Below, one piece after another: positions 9,546 to 21,916 of a stretch of DNA of 64,000 bases. Each line of letters begins with the position of its first letter. Within the stretch, counting starts at the first letter, position 1. The stretch lies in NCBI RefSeq assembly GCF_030247195.1, contig NC_080671.1:3872501-3936500 (forward strand), in the 5' to 3' direction. A program made the translations under genes and the position numbers. The notes beneath the pieces were generated by a model, which worked only from the letters and a program-made list of their open reading frames with translations, did no database searches and was not told the origin of the DNA. Source of the DNA: Topomyia yanbarensis. Its lineage: Eukaryota > Arthropoda > Insecta > Diptera > Culicidae.

Positions 9546-12423
9546 ATGGCGGATCGTCAGACGCAAGGACGCGCCCGAGCGCGGGGGTATACAGCCGTGA
9601 ACGTATCGCACGAAGTACGCGAGGGAAGAGGTCAGGCTCCAGTTCGTGGTAGTGGCGTAGGCATTTCTGGACAGGGAGTAAGTGTTTTTTTTGGTTACGT
9701 CTAGAAAATTCTAATGAACGTATTTATAACTAGCCTCGTCCAGCGTGGGGCCAGCCGGGAGCTGGTGAAGGGCGTGCGATGGTTCATCGAGACTCGAGTG
9801 CAGGTCGTGGCGAACCACCGCGAGGCGACGGAAATGGAAACGGTACAGGAACCAGTAACAGTGGAGGCACAAGCACCAGTCGAGGAGCGATGCGTGGTCG
9901 GCGAAACATTGGCGACACTTTGCGAACCCGTGCTTTTGATGCCCCATCAAAGCACGGTAGTACGGGAACAGCTTTACAGCTGCACAGTAACTATTTCAAA
10001 CTACTGAAACACATTGAATGGACTTTGTATCAGTATCGCATTGATTTTTCCCCCCAATGTGCAAGCTCTCGTCTGATGCAGGGATTGGTCAATGAGCATA
10101 AGAAGATATTCGGCGGCTTCCTATTTGATGGTACTCAATTGTTTATGGTAAACAAACTGAGGAGTGACCAGCTGACCTTACAATCACGTCACGAACGAAC
10201 TGGTGACATCTACCAACTACGAATTGTACATACGGGTACCGTTGACATGACCAACGAAACTGGTATACAGGTGCTGAACTTGATCCTTCGGCGCGCGATG
10301 GCTGGGTTAAATTTGCAGCTTGTGGGACGAAATTTGTTTGATGCCGCTGCCAAAATTGCCATTCGCGAGTATCAAATTGAGCTTTGGCCTGGGTACATTA
10401 CCAGTATTCGTCAACACGAGACAGATATTTTAGTGTGTTGTGAAATTGCTCACAAGACCATGAGAATGCAAACTTGTTACGATATTCTTCGTGACTGTCA
10501 GAAGCACGATCGCAACTACAAGGATTCGTTCAAGCGTGCCGTTCTAGGTGTTGTTGTACTTACCGGTTACAACAATAAAACCTATACAATCAATGACGTA
10601 ACATTCGAAACGACTCCGGAAAGCACATTTGACACCAAGAACGGTAAAACTTCATTTTTGGAATACTATAAGACCAAGTACAATATTCGCATTCGTGATC
10701 CACATCAGCCTATGCTGTTGTCCCGTGCAAAAAAACGTGACCTTCGAGCAGGAGGTAATGAGCTGATGGCCCTGGTTCCTGAGCTTTGTCAAATGACTGG
10801 GTTGACTGATCAAATGCGATCTGATTTCAGGTAATATTTCGGATAATCTCTTAAATCTATTGTGTAAATCATTTTCCTTTCTCAGAATGATGCGCGCTAT
10901 GGCCGATCACACTCGGTTGAACCCCGACAGACGCATCGAACGACTGGAAACATTCAACCGTCGATTGCAAACATCTCCAGAGAGCATGGAAGTGTTCAAA
11001 ACCTGGCAAATGGAACTGGACAGACGTTTGGTCGAACTTCCCGGTCGATTACTTCCACAGGAGATGATTTTCTTCTCAACCACCGCTAAGTATGTTCTAT
11101 TTATGTTTATATTTCTAACAATCGTAGACTAAGGTACACAATTTTTCAACAGTGGTGTGCAAGCGGGTGAACAGGCCGATTGGACTGCACATTTCCGTAA
11201 CAATCCTATGTTTGCTACCGTCCGTTTGTTCCGTTGGTATTTGGTTGTCCCGAATCGAGCAACTCGCGAGGCAAACGATTTCCTTGGTTGCATGATTCAG
11301 GCTGCTCGAGGTATGCGATTCGAGATCAGCAACTGCGAGCTGGTACCCATTCCAGACGATAATCCCGGTACTTACGTGCGCACGTTGGACAATATTCTTA
11401 ACAAAGACCCACAGATGATTATGTGCGTGGTGTCCAACAACAAAGCCGACAGATATACCGCTATCAAGAAGAAGTGTTGCGTTGATCGTGCTATTCCAAC
11501 ACAAGTCATGGTTCAGAAAACAATCACACCTAAGGGAGGCAACGTACGAACATTGATGTCCGTTGCCACTAAAGTAGTCATCCAAATGAACTGTAAATTG
11601 GGCGGAGTACCATGGAAGGTAAAGATTCCGTTAAATGGTCTGATGACGATTGGTTTCGACGTGTGTCACGATGCTAAGGACAAGTCGAAATCTTTTGGGG
11701 CGATGGTTGCTACGTTGGATCACGACAACAAAGGAACGCCCAAATTCTTCTCCACCGTAAGTCAGCACACGCACGGTGAAGAAATCTCAAACTACCTGCC
11801 CATCAATACCGTTAAAGCATTGAATGAATATCGTAAGGAATTTGGGGAACTACCCAAACGAATCATTTTCTACCGAGATGGTGTCGGTGAAGGACAGCTT
11901 CACTATATTTACGAACACGAGGTCAAATCCATTGTCGACAAGCTAAATCAGATCTATAAATCGGCCGGAGTCGATCAGGACGTTTTACTCACGTTCTTCA
12001 TTGTGAACAAGCGTATCAATACACGCTTCTTTGATCACCGACAGAATCCAAAACCTGGTACCGTGGTCGATGACACTGTTACCCTTCCAGAAAGGTAATA
12101 CTATTCCATTATGAAACAGTATGGTTCTCTAACTTTTTTTTCTTCTACTCACTAACAGAACCGATTTCTACCTGGTTTCACAATCGGTCCGACAGGGTAC
12201 CGTTTCACCGACAGCATACAACGTCATCTACGACACATCCGGTCTGAAGATTGATCACCTTCAAATGCTTTCGTACAAGCAGTGCCACTTGTACTATAAC
12301 TGGTCCGGCACGACTCGTGTACCGGCGGTATGCCAGTATGCACATAAATTATCCTTCTTAGTGGCCCAGTTTCTGCACCAGGCGCCGAGTAATCTACTCG
12401 AAAAAAAATTGTATTTCCTGTAA
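9546..12423 (+). CDS. piwi: PIWI-clade Argonaute (Piwi/Aubergine type), 879 aa
   Basis: Coding exons are 9546-9677, 9734-10830, 10886-11089, 11153-12094 and 12159-12423, all with GT-AG borders and joining in frame to 879 aa. PIWI proteins bind piRNAs and cleave or silence transposon RNA, mainly in the germline. The N-terminus is rich in RG and GR pairs ([27 protein letters not shown]), the usual sites of dimethyl-arginine marks that dock Tudor proteins. PAZ lies at roughly residues 270-400 and the PIWI domain from about 560. The slicer tetrad appears intact: D647 (GFDVCHD), E687 or E688 (HGEEIS), D720 ([10 protein letters not shown]) and H854 (QYAHKLSFL). The C-terminus ends LYFL, as is usual. 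The start codon follows a good acceptor and gives a typical Piwi N-terminus. Mosquitoes carry several Piwi/Aub paralogues, and which one this is was not resolved; the symbol names the family. Confidence 0.93.
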
Positions 12424-12885
12424 ATCTGTCTGAACGAATATGGTGAGTGCGCGAGATTTGACAGTTTTATCACAAAAGAAACCCCAAACGTAACTCACTG
12501 ACGAATAATGTTACGCTACGTTCTAGTAAGTACTGCAGTTATTATTTTTTAAGTTCCCGATTTTCTACAGTGAAAAAAATGTACCCAAATGAAGGAAAAT
12601 TATGTTTCCTAATTTTTTACCGATTTGCTGTTAATTTTAGAAACGGTTATTAAGGTACTTGACAACAAATGAAAAAAACGATGAAGTATTTTTTTATAAC
12701 TTACAGCTTCTTATTCGATCCTAAAGAAAGTCCCCCTGAATGCGCGCACTCGACCGTTGGTGGTGACATATTTTATCTCTAAGAAAGAAATATTATTCTA
12801 CTACTATTTTACAGTACGTATATCACATAACATATAATATGTAATATTCAATTTTGATGGATAATTGATGGTTCACGAATGGTTT

Positions 12886-12895
12886 AATAAATAAA
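12886..12895 (+). terminator. Candidate poly(A) signal of the PIWI gene
   Basis: Two overlapping AATAAA hexamers at 12886-12891 and 12890-12895 lie about 460 nt after the stop codon and are the first strong signal downstream. That would make a 3' UTR of roughly 480 nt. Confidence 0.45.
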
Positions 12896-13960
12896 TGATG
12901 ACAACTAATGAAAGAAAATGTTCTACTCGTGTTTTGGGGTATGGTGAATGTGTATACTACGAAACGAAAAATAACAGTTATATCCGAAAATTGACAACAA
13001 AATGTGGTAAGAACCGGGTTAACTCAAAATTTAATGTAATCCAACTTAGAATACTGCACAGTATTACTCAGTGGCCCTTGCGCTGGCATTTATCTAGATG
13101 TAAGCTAATCTTATCCGTTTGTATCGTTGGATTGCCGATCTTTCCCGTTTTAAAATGTTGTAGTGGAATGGGATTTTCTCATATTTTTCATCCGATTTTT
13201 AAAACCCCTTAAATGCACGAATTTTGTTTTCTTTGGTAATCATTTTTCACGATGGATTGCACCTCCACAGTACGTTCGTTTTAACTCGATAGTACGAACA
13301 TCTATAAGTAGTTATACCATTAACATCTTTTTCCGTTTGATCTTGTAAATTTCAAAAAAATGGGCCAAATTTTGTGGAAGTTCTGTGGGTTTCAAGAGAA
13401 TTTCTGCATACTTCCGAGAAGTTTTGGGCTACTCAGAGAACTTCTGCATAGTGTGGATGAATGGAGAATAGTGAGTCTGGTTATGTAAGGTATGCAAACT
13501 AGGCTCGATGGAACTATCCAAGTCAGTTTTGGATATCACATATGTTTGGAGCAACATCAGATGATGCTTCAAGCTGTCCTCAACACCTATTCGGCAATTT
13601 TTACTCCACCACCCGCGTTACGGCTTGGTAAGACCAAACTAGTATCGAAGGGGGTCAATTAAGGTTGTCTGACGTATTCTTGATGGTCATTAGCGTTTCT
13701 GCATTAGAATCGGCAGACAGCCTTTGTTGATTATAAAAATAGGGAATATGTTTAATGTGGTCTTTTTCGCTTCAGATAGTTGATATTTGAGCCAGTAGAA
13801 CTCCTTGAGCGTCTCATATACGTTTTCCGACGGAAATTAAGGATTCGATGAAAGAGATCTCTTCTATCATACAGTCAACCGATGGAGTCGAAATGCCGGA
13901 AGAGATGTGCGGTGGTAAGCGAGTTTTACAAGAGGTTATGAGATACTTACTACCATTGAA
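12896..13960. other. Gene-free AT-rich stretch
   Basis: No convincing coding frame is present. Around 13355-13450 there is a short internal repetition around GAAGTTCTG, GAGAATTTCTGCATA and GAGAACTTCTGCATA. Nothing else is recognised. Confidence 0.5.
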
Positions 13961-14411
13961 ATGAAACCTGTAAGTAGCACTAACAAACATCTAATTTCAG
14001 GAGCTGTACGAGATGGCACTGGGCCTGTGGCCTTCGACTGGCAAGGTCCATACTCATTGGTTCGGAAGTCTTCTTGGCTGGTTGTTGATATGTGCTCCTA
14101 CTTGCAAGTTGATAGATCAATTCGCTTGGGTGAGGGACATGTGGATTCTGTGGGTATTAGTAAGCTGACCAACTATCAAAAAAATCCGTACACCATGTGG
14201 ACTGTGGGCCTGACCGTGATGAACGATCGCGCTTCGTTGCAGAATGCTGTACGAATTTTTTCGTAAGAATTGGTCAGCTTAGGTATGAGGCTAGTTCAGA
14301 AAAGGAGTGCAGTACTGGCACTTAAGAGATAGCTAATTATTCAGGACTTGTTCTTAAGATTAATTAACCCGACCAAACACACCGACTCTCGGAAATAAAA
14401 AGCAGCCCTTT

Positions 14412-14664
14412 GGTACCATTCATAAATTAAGTAACGCAAAAATTGCCCAAAATAGACTCCCCCCATGTAACAAATTATCACAAATTTCTCTCTCCACCCT
14501 CCCCTATTACTAAACAAATTCTTCGACGAACTTTTTTTTTGTTTAGTAAAAACGTGTTACGTAACGATTTAGCTCACTCCCCCTCCCCCATATGTCACAA
14601 CATGTCACAACTTCTCGTACCCCCTCCCCATCCTAAACGCGTTACGTAATTTGTGTATGGTCCC
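14412..14664. mobile_element. MITE with GGNACCAT ends, 253 bp
   Basis: The left end GGTACCATTCATAAATTAAG pairs with the reverse complement of the right end, which reads GGGACCATACACAAATTACG. TTT flanks both sides (14409-14411 and 14665-14667). The paralogous locus near 18520 lacks the element and keeps one copy of the site (CCCTTTCGGG), so this is a clean insertion. The interior has C-rich CCCCCTCCCC tracts. It belongs with the 17655 and 54518 elements. Confidence 0.8.
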
Positions 14665-15298
14665 TTTCGGGTCGGTGTGGTTTGTACGAGTCGGACCAGG
14701 CGGACATTCGGTTCGAGCAAACTTTATGGGGAATAGTGGATAAATATTCCATATGTTCTTTATAGGTAGAGATTCTTTTTGTGATGATGAGCATAATGAT
14801 AATAAAAAAAATGAGGGGATGATGAAAATTTATCTTTATTTTATAGTATTTGTCGATGACCAACAAGTTGATTTTTAAGTGACACAGAATACAATATCTT
14901 TTCATCTTTAGTTTAAGAATATTTAAAATAATATTTACATTTATAGACGAAATTGTCTTAGTTGAGATAGACCACCTAGGTGGAATTGGCTTGTTGTAAA
15001 AAAAATTAAGGATTTGCCTGGTCCATAATGTAATGAATACGAATATTGATTAGACCAGGGATAATCGAATTCTGTTATAAGATAGAGATGAAACAATAAA
15101 GTTGTAGGAAGAAGTATTCGTGAGTAAGGACTAATACTAGTAGTATGTTTAACTAATAGTGGATTGAATAATTTCGGACCTAGGAGACAAAAAGGAGATT
15201 AGGAAGAGACGGAAGCGTATTCAAAGCGAAATTTTCCACAATGACGTAGACCCCAAGGCTATGGTGGGATGATTTTCCATAGGACTTGTGCCAAATAG

Positions 15299-15345
15299 GT
15301 ATGTATGTATGTATGCATGTAAGTTCGTATGTATGCTTGTGGGTA
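15299..15345. repeat. (ATGT)n microsatellite
   Basis: Imperfect GTAT/GCAT tetranucleotide repeats. A shorter version sits at the paralogous position near 18977-19020. Confidence 0.7.
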
Positions 15346-15717
15346 TGAATGTATATAGGAGCAATATATCCCTTAGCAACATGGAACAGCCTCTGAGCCG
15401 CCAAAACGGTCATGGGAAGCCGGGTGCACGGTCATAGGTGTGACCATAAAGCACTGCACACACTGTCAAGTGCAACGGTGAGACAGTAGGTGTACAGTTA
15501 ATGCACATAGGTTGCAGAAAATGGTTGTTGAGACAGCCCGATTGTACGCTGATAAATAACTATAATAAGTTTGTTTGTGATAGATAACGATGACTCAAAC
15601 GCGCTGACAGGGAAAAATTTATTAGTGGACTAGAGGACGCGACACCACCGTGAACCAATAAGCCAAATTAATATCAACACTAATCACATCTTTTCTTTAT
15701 TTTGTTATAATATTTGC

Positions 15718-16430
15718 TACTCGACGTAAGCCCTCCCTTAGGTAGATGGGTATTGGGGAGCGTTGGTTGCATATCGTATATTGGGGAGCTTGGGTTGCTT
15801 ATCTATCCTTCCGGCCATCATATCGTATAGTAGATATACTTAATATGTGTCTACAAATGCGATATGATACCTGGTGCAGAAAGTGCACTAATTACCTGAC
15901 AATCTTCTTTTATTTAATTGTCTGCTGAGAACATCATTTTCCGTACCCAAATATCACGGGCCCTATTCTCACAGTTACGTCACCTAGTGACTAGAAGGGA
16001 ATTTTGTTCTAGTCACTAGGTGACGCGACTGTGAGAATAGGGCCCCACATGTGAGGCGTCAGTGATAAATGGAGAAAACCACGAGGATGGTAGAAGAGCA
16101 GTGGGTACAAGGCCAAGTGCTCCTCGGATGGTACCAAAATGATAAGCAAAGGGAAAGTAAGGGTTATGTTCGGGGTCTGGAAGGAGAGCATTTCGCATTT
16201 ATGTTGATTTTTTCGTCTTTTCATTTGTTTCTCTTGCTATAATATATGCAACTCGGCGCAAGAGAACGTGACGGCCCAGGAAACGGAAAGGCAATAGCCC
16301 AAACAGATCAGGAACAGGAAGGAGGACTACGAACAAGGAAACAAACAACAGATGAGAAATCGTTTACTTATTTATTATAACTACGATACTAATCACTATT
16401 ATTTTGCTTTTCTTTTCTCGTTTCAGCAAA
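15718..16430. repeat. Repeat block shared with 16640-16810 and 17945-18165
   Basis: 15718-15930 recurs, diverged, at 16640-16815 (CTACTCGAC, TATTGGGGAGCGT, GGTGCAGAAAGTGCACTAAT), with a weaker relative near 17410-17650. 16205-16430 recurs at 17950-18160 (AAACAGATCAGGA, GGACTACGAACAAGGAAAC). The region is therefore a local mosaic of duplicated, diverged repeats. Confidence 0.6.
15958..16045. repeat. 88-bp GGGCCC hairpin MITE, copy 1
   Basis: GGGCCCTATTCTCACAGT and its reverse complement bound a near-perfect stem with a TTTTG-type loop. CAC flanks both sides, consistent with a 3-bp target duplication. The same element occurs at 24027-24114. Confidence 0.85.
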
Positions 16431-17084
16431 ATAATCTCTACTATCTCTTCATTTTCTGCCTCCAACTATCCTCTATGTAATGTATCTGAAACTTGTGGGA
16501 CTGGTTAACAGCCGGCGCCTGCTTGTGGACGAAACTGGTGTGCTATACGGACTAGTTAGGGTTTGTAGGTCCTCATCTTGACAGAGTCTAGATGGGCGGA
16601 TGAACGTCTGCCAGGGTGACGTCTGTCTGGGAAATGACAATGACAATATTTGCTACTCGACGGAAGCCCTCTCTTAGGTTGATAGGTATTGGGGAGCGTG
16701 GGTTGCATATCGTATGTGTATCTAAAAATGCGATATGATATCTGGTGCAGAAAGTGCACTAATTACCCGGCAATCTTCTTTAATATGATTGTCTGCTCAG
16801 GAGCCAAATATCACATGTGATGCCAGTACTTACGAGGTTTAAACTTGGGTCTACACTGAGTCGGGCTCTATCCGGGTCGCCGCAAAAGTAAGATCTGAAG
16901 GCGGTTGTGGGTAAGAGCCTAGCACAGCGGCTGCAGGCGAAAACGACATTAGTAACATATCTAATTTATGGTGTATATTATTTACACCGAAGTACAACAC
17001 CAATTAAATTTAAATGATCTCTATAGCCATTCAGATTGATGATTGTGAGTCATACCTTGGCCGACTGATCCTAGCGAGAAGGTC

Positions 17085-19010
17085 CGTACACAATGCGGTC
17101 TGTGTGTCTGACCGTGGTGAACGATGGCGCTTCGTTGCAGAGTAATGTACGGATTTTTTCGACAGAGTTGTTCAGCTTGGTCATACCTCATAATGAACTG
17201 TTATCAACAGCACCTCAACAAATTAGTGTCCAACGCGGAACAGACTTATGAAGAAAAGGCTGTTTAGAAGAGCTGCTCGACGTCACATAACTGAAAACTG
17301 ACAAATGATAATAAAAGCAATTTACCCTCATTTTTCAAACACTTTATGACCCAGCAACATATAAATCCAATTACGAACACTAATCACACCCTTTATTTTC
17401 CCCTCCCCTAGGTTGACGGGTTTAACGATATTGCAAACATCATCAAGCAGCACCTGACAGACAGTTGCTTTAAGATGTTTATTGGGGGGGGAAGGGGAGG
17501 AGTTGCTTCTCTAATCTTCCGGTCATCACATCGCATGCTTTGGTATACTTAGTATGTATAACAAACATGAAGATGTGACACAAGGTGCCAAGAGCGCACT
17601 AAAATCCTGTCAATCCTATTTCTCATTGGATTGTCTGCTCTAAATATATCACCAGGGGACCATTCATAAATGATGTTGGATATTGACAATAGGGAAGAGC
17701 GTCACGTAACGAGATAAAAAAACTAAAAATGAATTTTAGACGTATCAGCGGATCAGGGATAAAAAAACGTACAACATTGTTTATGAATGGCCCCCAAACA
17801 AACAAAGAATATTCCATAACGAATATCACGTTACATCGGTGACAGAGCATTGGGATCAAGGCCAAGTCCCCCCTGGGTCGTGCAAAACTGAGAAGCAACA
17901 TCAATTTAGGCACAGATAGCAGACTTCCATTTATTTTCATTTTGTTTTGTTTTGTCTTTTCATTTGTTTCTCCTGCTACGATGTGTGCGGGAGAGCGGGA
18001 CGGCCAAGGAAACGGAAAACCAGTGGCCCAAACAGATCAGGAGCAGGAGGGAGGACTGCGAACAAGGAAACCGACAACAGAGGAGAAATCGTTTATTTAT
18101 TTATTATAGCTACGATACTAATCACAATTGTTTTGCTTTTCTTGTTTCGTTTCAGCAAACCAAAATCTATACGGACTAGCACATACGAACAGTTAGGCTT
18201 TGTAGGTTCTCATCTTGAGAAATGACAATGACACTACGAGATGGCGCTGGGCCTGTGGCCTTCGACTGGCATGGTCCATTCTCATTGATTCGGAAGTCTT
18301 CTTGGCTGGTTGGTAGATATGTGCTCCTACTTGCAAGTTGATCAATTCGCTTGGATGGGGGACATGTGGATCCTACTAACTGTCGACTCTTTTGATCGTG
18401 AGTATGAGGCTAGTTCAGGAAAGGAGTGCAGGACTGGCACCTAAGAGATAGTTAATTATTCAGGACTTGTTCTTATGATTATTAAACTCGACCAAGCACA
18501 CCGGCTCTCAGAAATTATAAGTAACCCTTTCGGGTCGGCGTGGTCTATTCGAGTCGAACCAGGCGGACATTCGGTTCGAGCAAACTTTATGTGGATAAAT
18601 ATTGCTTACGCCTTTATTGGCAGTGATTCTTTCTGCCAAATCCTAAAATACTTTCACTGGTATAGCTACTCAGGATAATAATAATAGAAAAATTAAGGGT
18701 TTGCCTGGTCCATAATGTAATGAATATGTATATTGATCTTATGTTATAAGATGGAGAAGAAACAGCACAGTTGTAGGAAAAGTATTCGCGAGTAAGGACT
18801 AATAAGTAAGAGTAAGGACCTACGAGACAAAAAGGAGATTAGGAAGAGACAGAAGCGGATTCAATGCGAAATTTGCCAATATGACGTTGACCCCAAGGCG
18901 ATGGCAGGATGATTTTCCATAGGATGACAGACTAAATGACACGACGTTACAGGCTCTAAACTTGCGCCAAATAGTTTGTATGTATGTATGAATGTAAGCC
19001 CATATGTATG
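17085..19010. repeat. Diverged segmental duplication, copy B
   Basis: Partner of copy A at 14010-15420. The order of blocks differs in places: 17085-17185 matches 14185-14285, and 17945-18165 matches 16205-16430. No gene is supported here. Confidence 0.6.
17655..17795. mobile_element. Short MITE with GGGGACCATTCATAAA ends
   Basis: The left end GGGGACCATTCATAAATG pairs with the reverse complement of the right end (GTTTATGAATGGCCCCC), giving about 141 bp. It resembles the elements at 14412 and 54518. No exact target duplication was found. Confidence 0.6.
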
Positions 19011-19032
19011 CCTGTATGCATGGATGTGTATA

Positions 19033-19395
19033 GGACTAGGGATCGCAGTACCGACCCTTTTTGGTGAGAACCGGTACTACGGTACTGAAGCCCTCAGTAC
19101 TGGTAAAGTACCGGTACTCGAATTTTTTTTTAGGTTCGAAAAAAGCTTCAAACTGAAATTGAATGCTCAAACTGATGATCTTATTCTCAGATGATTGATT
19201 TGTGCTGACCAAAAAACATGTTTATTGTTTTTAATTGCTTCGGAATGGCAAGACTCATTTCACAGAAGATATTTTTCGTATAGGGCACCTTCTTTTATTT
19301 CGAAATCTAGGCAACTTTGAAATCAATAACTGCTAAGTGGTGCGACTTTCGTCGACTTGAACAGATGGTAAATGTATGAAACCCTAATAACAACA
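19033..19395. mobile_element. hAT-like element fragment
   Basis: This is homologous to the first ~330 bp of the hAT-like element at 29971. Shared landmarks are ACCGACCCTTTTTGG, AAAGTACCGGT, AAAAAGCTTCAAA, TTGATTTGTGCTGA and ATTTCGAAATCTAGGCAACT. It appears to lack the right half. Confidence 0.65.
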
Positions 19396-19417
19396 GTAAA
19401 TGCGATTGCGAATCGAT

Positions 19418-20745
19418 CACGTCCGGAAGTCTATTCTTGATCCTAGAAGCCTAGGTCCATGCCTTCAGCTGGACCAATTAAGAAAATACGCCCATACCTA
19501 TTAGACAACACGTCTCATGGCGACATGACTGGGAACCCTATCGATCCCACTCTCTGCCAGAATTCTAACCTCGCACCGAAAATTTAGTATCAGAATGACG
19601 GTTCGCGCGACCATTCAAGAACACAGGTTACAAAATCACGTCAGCGCACACACGTTAGAGCCCCTCGCGATTTTCCAAGCAACGTACGCCCACGAACTCG
19701 CAAACATGATTACACCCCGGTGATAAGGTGAAAATCTCAGCACTCATAAACTTAGCAACACGATCTCGAGCGTTAACCTACAAACTCCCGCGCTCGCGCC
19801 ATCATGAATCGGGATCGTCCGGAAGTCTCTATCCTCGGTACCAACAATCTAGGTCCTTGTTAATTAATAAAAAAAATAATAAAATTGAAAAATAACTCCC
19901 ATATCCACTAGACAAAACGTTCCATGGCAACATGACCGGAAACTAGTGATATGGGGTAACTCTCTCCCTGTCAGAATGTGATCCGTACACCGAAAGCTAA
20001 AGATCAGAATGACGGTCCGCGAATATATGAATGGCCGCAGGGTTTCAAAATCGAATTTATACACGCGAAGTCACATACACGCGAGCACACGCGACAAACA
20101 CGTCAACATACGAACGCTTAAGCCCTTCGCGATCATCTACGCACACCTATGCCCGCGATCGCGTAAACTTGATAACACCGGCAATTGTATGAACGTTTTA
20201 GTACTTACGAAGTTACAAGCGCGGTCTCAAACGCGAACCCGCAAACGCGCGCGATCATGAATCGGTCAAGTCCGGAAATCTTTAGCCTTCATTCTAGCAA
20301 TTTAGGTCCATACATTCAGTTGGACCAATCAAAAAAAAAATAATAAAGCTCATATCCACTAGACCACGCGTTCTACGGCGACATGAATGGGAATTCTAAT
20401 GATATAAAAGAACGCACTTTCTTCTGGAATCTGAACCGTACACAAAAAATTAAGTATCAGATTCACGGTGCGCGCGCAATCATTCTAGAACACGTTAACG
20501 TACAAATGTTCGAGCCCTTCGCGATGATACACGCGATCGCGAGTCCCTACGCCCGCACATACCTGAACCGTACAATGAATATCACATTCAGAATCACGGC
20601 CCGCTACAATTGGCCTAATGCAGTGTTTTATTGGGCGACATTGCCTGTCTCGTCTGCAAATTGTAGTATGTGATTCTGACGGGGAGCTCTTCCGAGAACC
20701 TAGCTCTACAGCTCCAGTAGGACAACTCTCGAAAAAAAAGTGAAC
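19418..20745. repeat. Tandem ~400-450-bp repeats rich in CG, with a unique end
   Basis: Three diverged units start near 19418, 19807 and 20262, each with a GTCCGGAA(G/A)TC block. They share GACCAAT, CCACTAGAC, CGGCGACATGA-type, AACACGTTAACGTACGAA and CGCGATCATGAATCGG blocks. A unique tail (about 20520-20745) ends GGACAACTCTCGAAAAAAAA. The same array and tail occur in reverse orientation at 46005-47670. CpG-rich tracts such as GCGCGCGATCATGAATCGG stand out from the AT-rich surroundings. The protein potential is poor. Confidence 0.7.
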
Positions 20746-21016
20746 TGGGCAGTTTGGTGTTATCTGAACAGAACGGTTCTAAATCCGAGCAAATGCTTAA
20801 TCGTCACGTTCAAATACCGTTAGAGCATTCCAAGCCATTCTCACGTCAAGGATCTTGGACACGGCACACACGTTCAAACCACATACTTCATACATTGTGG
20901 ACAAAATATCAAGACAGGGTTCATCTTCCGAAAAGAAAAATAATTCGGGGAAGTATACTGTCTTAAATCGCTTTATTGCGCGTTGATCCGCTCAACGATA
21001 AAATATTATTCTGCTG

Positions 21017-21101
21017 TTAACTGCCGCTAGAAGCATAACTGTCCCATGTGCTATGGGAATCCCTATACACATGGGACAGTTATGCTTCTAGCGGCAGTTA
21101 A
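21017..21101. repeat. Perfect 34-bp palindromic hairpin with TTAA ends
   Basis: Bases 21017-21050 and 21068-21101 are exact reverse complements around a 17-nt loop (CTATGGGAATCCCTATA). Both ends are TTAA, which may be a target duplication and is the piggyBac target site. It sits at the edge of a LINE fragment. Confidence 0.85.
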
Positions 21102-21400
21102 GAATCCGTATTACCAGAACGGGATTGACAGAATCGAGGCTATCCAACGCTAGTTCCTACGCCTTGCCTTTCGATATCTTCTAGGGCGATACCGATTTCA
21201 ACTGTCGAGCTGCGAAAACCGTTGCCATTTAATACACCTCAGCGCACTCAGCATCCGAAGGGACTGTTTTCAAACCCAATTTGCCTCGGGTTTACTGTCG
21301 GCCAGAGTGGATTGCTCTACAATTCTAGAACGCCTGGATCTTCAAGCCCGCATTCGAGCACTCTCCTGCGGCAACCTTTGAGAAGAACTAACTACGGTCG
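21102..21400 (+). mobile_element. Jockey-like LINE C-terminal fragment
   Basis: Conceptual translation gives GIDRIEAIQR, a stop, then FLRLAF, followed by a cysteine- and arginine-rich tail in other frames. This resembles the region after reverse transcriptase in Jockey-type elements (RIExVQRxFLRxAL). Stops and frameshifts make it dead. Confidence 0.6.
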
Positions 21401-21675
21401 CAACAGAGCTGTTACCGGACTTCAGCGAGTTTTCAGTGGAATTGCCATAGGATTTGACTTCCACTGGACTAGGGTTATTAGGCTATTATGTCTAGCTACT
21501 AAAGAGAAATATTTCAACAGAAAATAAAAAAAATATGTCCAGATCTTGTTACACCAAGAACCGGATCTTCACTTGTTTGTCAACATCACACAGATCGATT
21601 GGACATCTTACAATTTAAGTAGCTCTTACTTAAGTCTAAATGAATAAGAATACTGAACACATTCTTTTGATTAAC

Positions 21676-21681
21676 TTTATT
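21676..21681 (-). terminator. Candidate Mdh1 poly(A) signal
   Basis: TTTATT on + reads AATAAA on -, about 235 nt past the Mdh1 stop codon. Confidence 0.5.
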
Positions 21682-21916
21682 CAATCTTTCTAAGATGAAA
21701 ATTTTGTGTAGATAATAACATATATTGCCTGAATAATAATATAGTTCACAGGCTAAAACTTTGTTTATATGGTGCCAGGTTTGCTATGCAATTACGTTTT
21801 AGTTCATCTGGGAATCAGTTTACGGATCAACGTAAAACAAAACAGTTGAAGAAATGCAAAACAAAAACTTTCATTTGCCTACTTTCTACAAGCGTTCCAT
21901 TTTACAGCTTAGTTAG

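Larger units (their letters stand above)
14010..15420. repeat. Diverged segmental duplication, copy A
   Basis: This stretch matches 17085-19010 in blocks. 14010-14165 pairs with 18225-18380 (GGGCCTGTGGCCTTCGACTGG). 14285-14395 pairs with 18400-18515 (GAGGCTAGTTCAG). 14665-14750 pairs with 18520-18605 (CAGGCGGACATTCGGTTCGA). 15180-15310 pairs with 18820-18980 (GAGACAAAAAGGAGATTAGG). A 101-codon open frame at 13961-14266 crosses it but has no recognised domain. It reads as an old repeated element rather than a gene. Confidence 0.65.

Noticed and set aside
13961..14266. Possible 101-aa gene
   Set aside because: It lies in a duplicated repeat block whose other copy at 18225-18380 does not keep the frame open.
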